Shown piece after piece: positions 7,015-10,021 of a DNA stretch of 10,021 nucleotides. Origin of the DNA: Deltaproteobacteria bacterium (GTDB lineage Bacteria > Desulfobacterota > DSM-4660 > Desulfatiglandales > HGW-15); NCBI GenBank assembly GCA_030671095.1, contig DAOVAK010000055.1:1-10021 (forward strand), read 5' to 3'. Made by a program: the position numbers and the translations under genes. Numbering within the stretch: position 1 is the stretch's first letter; every line of letters begins with the position of its first letter. Under the pieces are notes generated by a model that was not told the origin of the DNA, did no database searches, and was given only the letters and a program-made list of their open reading frames with translations.

Positions 7015-7244
7015 GGTATCGAGACTGATATCAGCAGGTTATGGAACATCCCTGATCACCAGCAAGGTATTAGATGCAAGGCGCCGAGGAGCGACGACTG
7101 AGGCGTATAGATTAATACGCCGCAAGGAGGAGCGATCGAAGGCAACGCCGCCCTTCGGCTTTTCTCAGGGCCGTGAGCCTGTCGAACGGCAGATGATGCC
7201 TTGATGGTGGATCAGGCTTAGCCTGCTTTGGTTGCCTCGATACC
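7015..7244. repeat. MITE-like element: ~230 bp with long imperfect terminal inverted repeats
   Basis: Both ends carry the same series of motifs in opposite orientation. GGTATCGAG (7015-7023) matches CTCGATACC (7236-7244). AGCAGG (7033-7038) matches CCTGCT (7222-7227). The CCTGATCACCAGCAAGG segment (7051-7067) matches the complement of about 7199-7216, which reads CCTGATCCACCATCAAGG, with one gap and one mismatch. The order and near-equal spacing on the two sides show a single folded or inverted element. It lies wholly between genes, holds no open frame and has a second palindrome inside. No clear target-site duplication is seen at the edges, so the mobile origin is inferred. Confidence 0.6.
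7081..7150. repeat. Inner palindrome with repeated GAGGAGCGA
   Basis: GGCGTAT (7102-7108) and ATACGCC (7115-7121) form a perfect 7-bp stem with a 6-nt loop. On either side GAGGAGCGA occurs as a direct repeat, at 7086-7094 and 7127-7135. The block is GC-rich and resembles dispersed 'gagcgacgactgaggcgta' palindromic repeats that I recall from intergenic regions of Desulfobacterota; that likeness is from memory and untested. Confidence 0.55.
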
Positions 7245-7323
7245 CCTGATATGTTAAGAAAGACATCGTCAAGTCATCATGTTTTTCAATCCTAAAAGAC
7301 GGTTCACAGATAAAGCCATGGAA

Positions 7324-7329
7324 AGGAGG
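7324..7329 (+). promoter_or_regulatory. Strong ribosome binding site of the first glycosyltransferase
   Basis: AGGAGG lies 7 nt before the ATG at 7337, inside an AAAGGAGGGG run that is close to the full anti-16S complement. It fixes the start codon and suggests high translation. No convincing -35/-10 pair was found between 7245 and this site. Confidence 0.85.
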
Positions 7330-7336
7330 GGTTAAG

Positions 7337-8599
7337 ATGGCTTATGACACCGCGCTGCGAGGCTATACCTCTAAGCGGCTGGAGGAGATCGAAACGGCGG
7401 ATATCCTTGTAGGCATCCCCTGTTACAATAACGACAAAACGATTGCTCATGTGATCCAGATGGTCACGCACGGTTTGGCCAAACACTATAAAAACTGGAG
7501 AAGTGTTGTTTTCATCGCCGACGGGGGCTCTACGGATGATACGCGAGAGGCGGCGAGGGACTTTGAGATCAAGCCTTGGCAGGAAAAGATCGTCTCCATC
7601 TATCGAGGACCGGCGGGTAAAGGCACGGCCTTGAGATCCTTGTTTGAGTCGGCCAGTCGGCTTAAGGTAAAAGTCTGCGCAATGGTGGACTCCGACCTCC
7701 GCAGCATTACGGCAGACTGGGTGAAATATCTCCTGGATCCCGTCCTGGAAGAGGGGTACCAGTTCGTAGCGCCAGTCTATATGAGGCATAAGTATGACGG
7801 GACCATTACGAACAACATCGTGTACAACCTGACAAGAGCACTTTACGGGAAACGTATTCGACAGCCAATAGGCGGGGACTTTGCTATATCAAGGGATGTG
7901 GCCAAATTCTATGCAGAGCAGGATGTGTGGGAGACGGACGTGGCCCGTTTTGGAATCGACATCTGGATGACCACGAGCGCAATAACGCAGGGTTTCCGAA
8001 TCTGCCAATCCAATCTGGGGGCGAAAATCCACGATGTTAAGGACCCAGGTCAACATCTGGGACCCATGTTCCGCCAGGTTCTCTCCGCCCTCTTTTCCCT
8101 TATGGAACGTTATGAGAGTTATTGGAAAAAGGTGCAAGGGAGTGAACCTCTGGAGATGTTTGGATTCGAAGGAACGCTCGAACCTGAGCCTGTAAATGTG
8201 AATCTGGACCTGATGATCGAAATCTTCAAGACGGGCTTCCAGCAATTTTCACCCCTCTGGAAAGACATCTTTTCCAAGGAATGTTTCCAGCAGATCGAGA
8301 AGAGTGTCAAAATGGACTCGAGCCAGTTCCACCTGCCCATGAGCACGTGGATAAAGTTACTCTACGAGCTTGCTGCCACTTATCATCTCTGGACTGTCAA
8401 CCGCAGTAGGCTCGTTGATTTGATGACGCCCCTTTACTTCTGTCGTGTCGCCTCCTTCGTGCGGCAGAGCTGGGAGATGTCGACCCAAGAAGCCGAGGCG
8501 CTGGTGGAAGAACAAGCTGTCAAATTTGAGGAGCAAAAAGATTATCTCATAAAGGTATGGGAGGAGAAATCGGCGGAAAAATCGAAAGTTATAGCTTAA
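7337..8599 (+). CDS. GT-A-fold glycosyltransferase, GT2 / mannosylglycerate-synthase-like
   Basis: A 420-residue, probably cytosolic glycosyltransferase without membrane segments. The N-terminal nucleotide-sugar domain shows ILVGIPCYNND (23-33), ADGGSTDDT (61-69), GPAGKGTALRS (91-101) and the metal-binding DxD as DSD at 118-120 in AMVDSDLRSI. It is followed by QPIGGDFAIS (176-185), the FGIDIWMTTSAI acceptor-side segment (205-216), and a His232 in AKIHDVKDPG suited to metal binding. The C-terminal 170 or so residues are helical. This layout recalls retaining GT-A enzymes of the mannosylglycerate synthase type; sugar donor and acceptor cannot be read from sequence alone. It is followed after 32 nt by a second glycosyltransferase, so both probably belong to one operon and pathway. 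Glycosyltransferase activity is well supported; the mannosylglycerate-like label is tentative. Confidence 0.8.
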   Translation: MAYDTALRGYTSKRLEEIETADILVGIPCYNNDKTIAHVIQMVTHGLAKHYKNWRSVVFIADGGSTDDTREAARDFEIKPWQEKIVSIYRGPAGKGTALRSLFESASRLKVKVCAMVDSDLRSITADWVKYLLDPVLEEGYQFVAPVYMRHKYDGTITNNIVYNLTRALYGKRIRQPIGGDFAISRDVAKFYAEQDVWETDVARFGIDIWMTTSAITQGFRICQSNLGAKIHDVKDPGQHLGPMFRQVLSALFSLMERYESYWKKVQGSEPLEMFGFEGTLEPEPVNVNLDLMIEIFKTGFQQFSPLWKDIFSKECFQQIEKSVKMDSSQFHLPMSTWIKLLYELAATYHLWTVNRSRLVDLMTPLYFCRVASFVRQSWEMSTQEAEALVEEQAVKFEEQKDYLIKVWEEKSAEKSKVIA

Positions 8600-8631
8600 A
8601 AAGAAAAACAAGACGGAAAGGGGAAACGCCA

Positions 8632-9894
8632 ATGGCTGATTTTCATCAGGAAGGTATCATAACCACCTTGCATGCCCTTTATGAGGCCTTTGATCGTGAG
8701 GAATACCTCGCGAATCTTGAAAAGAAGCTTAACGAATACTCCCGACATCTGAAAATAAGCCTCCTGCTCCCATCCCTCTACGCAGAGATGCAAAATCCTC
8801 AGGTGCTGGACAAGATTTTGGACGAAATCCAGAAGGTCAATTACCTTCACAGTGTGGTTGTGGCTCTTGGCGGCGCGGCTGAAGAGGCCCAGTTTAAGGA
8901 AGCGAAGGAATACTTCGGGAGACTCCGAAGCAAAGAGAGGGACCTCAAAGTGGTCTGGGTGGAGGGACCAAGAATCCAGAGCATCTTTCAGAAGATCGAA
9001 AAGAGGGACATATCCATAGGCGTTCAAGGGAAGGGGCAGTCTGCCTGGATTACTCTGGGGTACCTCTTTGCCCGCGAGGACTGTGATGTGATTGCCCTTC
9101 ACGACTGCGACATCGTCACTTACGATAGGATTCTCTTAGGGCGTCTCATAGAACCCACGGCCAACCCCAATAATGACTTCGAATTCTGCAAGGGATATTA
9201 CGCCCGCATCTCTCCAAAAGAACGGGCCATGAAGGGAAGAGTCACCAGACTCTTCGTCACACCCTTTGTGGACGTCATGGCGCGTATTATGCGTGAGCGA
9301 GGCTTGAATGAATTGAGGCGCTTTTTCACCTATCACCGAACCTTCAGTTACCCCCTAGCTGGGGAATTCAGCTTTTTTACGCGTCTCGCCCGTGGGATCA
9401 ATATCGCCTATGACTGGGGCTTGGAGGTGAGCACCCTCTCCGAAGTCTACAAAAGGGTCATACCGCAGAAGATTGCCCAGATTGATCTAACTCCCAATTA
9501 CGAGCACAAGCATCAGGACCTTTCGCCGGATGACAAAAGCAGGGGACTTCACCGGATGGTGGTGGACATCGCCAAATTCTATCTGAATTACGTGAGGGCT
9601 CACGGTTTTCCCTTGGACGATGCCACCGTGGATATGATCTTGCACAGCTATTACCAGAACGCCCTCGGGTTCATCAAGAGTTACAGTGACGATGCTGAAG
9701 TAAATGATCTAGTTTATGACCGTCACCAAGAAGAGCTCTTAGCTCAATATTTTCGCGGCTTCCTATGGACCGCTTGGCAACAGAGCAAAGGGTCCCAAGA
9801 AAGCACCGTGATTCCGTCATGGAACCGAGTACTCTACAGCATGCCAGAAATCTATCGTCTCCTCTTGGAGGCCGTGGAGAAGGATAACGCGTAG
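8632..9894 (+). CDS. Glycosyltransferase, glucosyl-3-phosphoglycerate synthase (GpgS)-like
   Basis: A 420-residue GT-A glycosyltransferase. Seen motifs are ISLLLPSLY (42-50) at the nucleotide-binding start, GKGQSAW (133-139), the metal-binding DxD as DCD (158-160) in ALHDCDIVTYDR, NNDFEFCKGYYARI (180-193), YPLAGEFSF (240-248), DWGLEVSTLSEV (261-272) and YEHKHQDLS (290-298). The GKG-DxD-GE-His pattern fits the glucosyl-3-phosphoglycerate synthase type, which moves glucose from a nucleotide sugar to 3-phosphoglycerate on the way to glucosylglycerate solutes. This is a family resemblance, not proof. I start at the ATG at 8632, which has AAAGGGG upstream. The same frame is open back to 8557, but that start would overlap the previous gene by 43 nt and adds a basic, unconserved-looking stretch. 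A phosphatase gene would be expected nearby if the pathway reading is right, but none is in the window. Confidence 0.78.
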   Translation: MADFHQEGIITTLHALYEAFDREEYLANLEKKLNEYSRHLKISLLLPSLYAEMQNPQVLDKILDEIQKVNYLHSVVVALGGAAEEAQFKEAKEYFGRLRSKERDLKVVWVEGPRIQSIFQKIEKRDISIGVQGKGQSAWITLGYLFAREDCDVIALHDCDIVTYDRILLGRLIEPTANPNNDFEFCKGYYARISPKERAMKGRVTRLFVTPFVDVMARIMRERGLNELRRFFTYHRTFSYPLAGEFSFFTRLARGINIAYDWGLEVSTLSEVYKRVIPQKIAQIDLTPNYEHKHQDLSPDDKSRGLHRMVVDIAKFYLNYVRAHGFPLDDATVDMILHSYYQNALGFIKSYSDDAEVNDLVYDRHQEELLAQYFRGFLWTAWQQSKGSQESTVIPSWNRVLYSMPEIYRLLLEAVEKDNA

Positions 9895-9923
9895 CCAATA
9901 CAAACGCATTTGGAATCGCTAGG

Positions 9924-10021
9924 CCGTCATTGCGAGCCCTTCGAGTACCTCAGGGTAAACTCCCGAAGGGAGCGTGCCTGCACGCCGTAGTGGCGTTTCG
10001 GCACGCAGGCGTGGCAATCTC
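9924..10021. repeat. Dispersed palindromic repeat of the GTCATTGCGAG / GGCAATCTC type (runs to window edge)
   Basis: The stretch opens with CGTCATTGCGAG and closes with GTGGCAATCTC, the two ends of a palindromic repeat seen between genes in many Desulfobacterota and other bacteria. Inside, CCCTTCG (9937-9943) pairs with CGAAGGG (9964-9970), extended by AGT with ACT across a 2-nt bulge. A second arm at 9973-9986 pairs with 10000-10013 at 12 of 14 positions, counting two G-U wobbles. ATTGC (9929-9933) and GCAAT (10014-10018) close the whole. It begins about 30 nt after the glycosyltransferase stop and could also act as a transcript end, though no T-run is visible. Confidence 0.65.

Noticed and set aside
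8557..8631. Upstream start for the second glycosyltransferase (25 more residues)
   Set aside because: It would overlap the preceding gene by 43 nt and adds a basic tail; the ATG at 8632 has a better ribosome binding site and 32-nt spacing.
3584..9894. Three proteins of exactly 420 residues (nuclease and both glycosyltransferases)
   Set aside because: The nuclease is unrelated, and the two glycosyltransferases share only the general fold; equal length is coincidence.

Overview
The window reads as a chromosomal segment of a mid-GC (roughly 50 %) Gram-negative bacterium. A Desulfobacterota (former Deltaproteobacteria) or related anaerobe fits best. This is an inference from three things: a cyclic-nucleotide/FHA protein, the style of the paired glycosyltransferases, and intergenic palindromic repeats of the 'GTCATTGCGAG ... 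GGCAATCTC' type that are common in such genomes. No rRNA, tRNA, CRISPR array, transposase or phage gene is visible.

Left half (minus strand, 5636 down to 1): a compact three-gene cluster, probably one operon. It is transcribed from the divergent intergenic region at 5637-5969. First is a two-domain sensor-like protein (cyclic-nucleotide-binding domain plus FHA domain, no DNA-binding domain). After 25 nt comes a YhaO/SbcD/Mre11-type metallophosphoesterase. That gene overlaps by 4 nt (ATGA) with a 1054-aa YhaN/SbcC/Rad50-type ATPase. The ATPase carries a two-helix membrane hairpin in the middle of its coiled coil, where Rad50/SbcC proteins have the zinc hook. Together they suggest a membrane-anchored SbcCD-like nuclease/ATPase linked to a ligand- or phosphopeptide-sensing partner. 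A 224-bp gap with a hairpin and short repeats separates this cluster from the start of a GatA-type amidase gene that runs off the left edge.

Middle (5637-7336): a divergent promoter region, a lone plus-strand metallo-beta-lactamase-fold hydrolase (5970-6842), and a 494-bp non-coding stretch. The hydrolase is preceded by a near-consensus sigma70 promoter and a striking set of four ACTTTAG repeats in the presumed leader. The non-coding stretch is largely a roughly 230-bp element with ordered inverted-repeat arms around a second palindrome, so it looks like a MITE or dispersed palindromic repeat.

Right half (plus strand, 7337-9894): two consecutive GT-A-fold glycosyltransferases, 32 nt apart. 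The first resembles the GT2/mannosylglycerate-synthase-type enzymes. The second resembles the glucosyl-3-phosphoglycerate synthase type. A joint role in making a glycerate-based compatible solute or a related glycoside is the most attractive reading but is inference. The window ends in a dispersed palindromic repeat with several nested inverted repeats.
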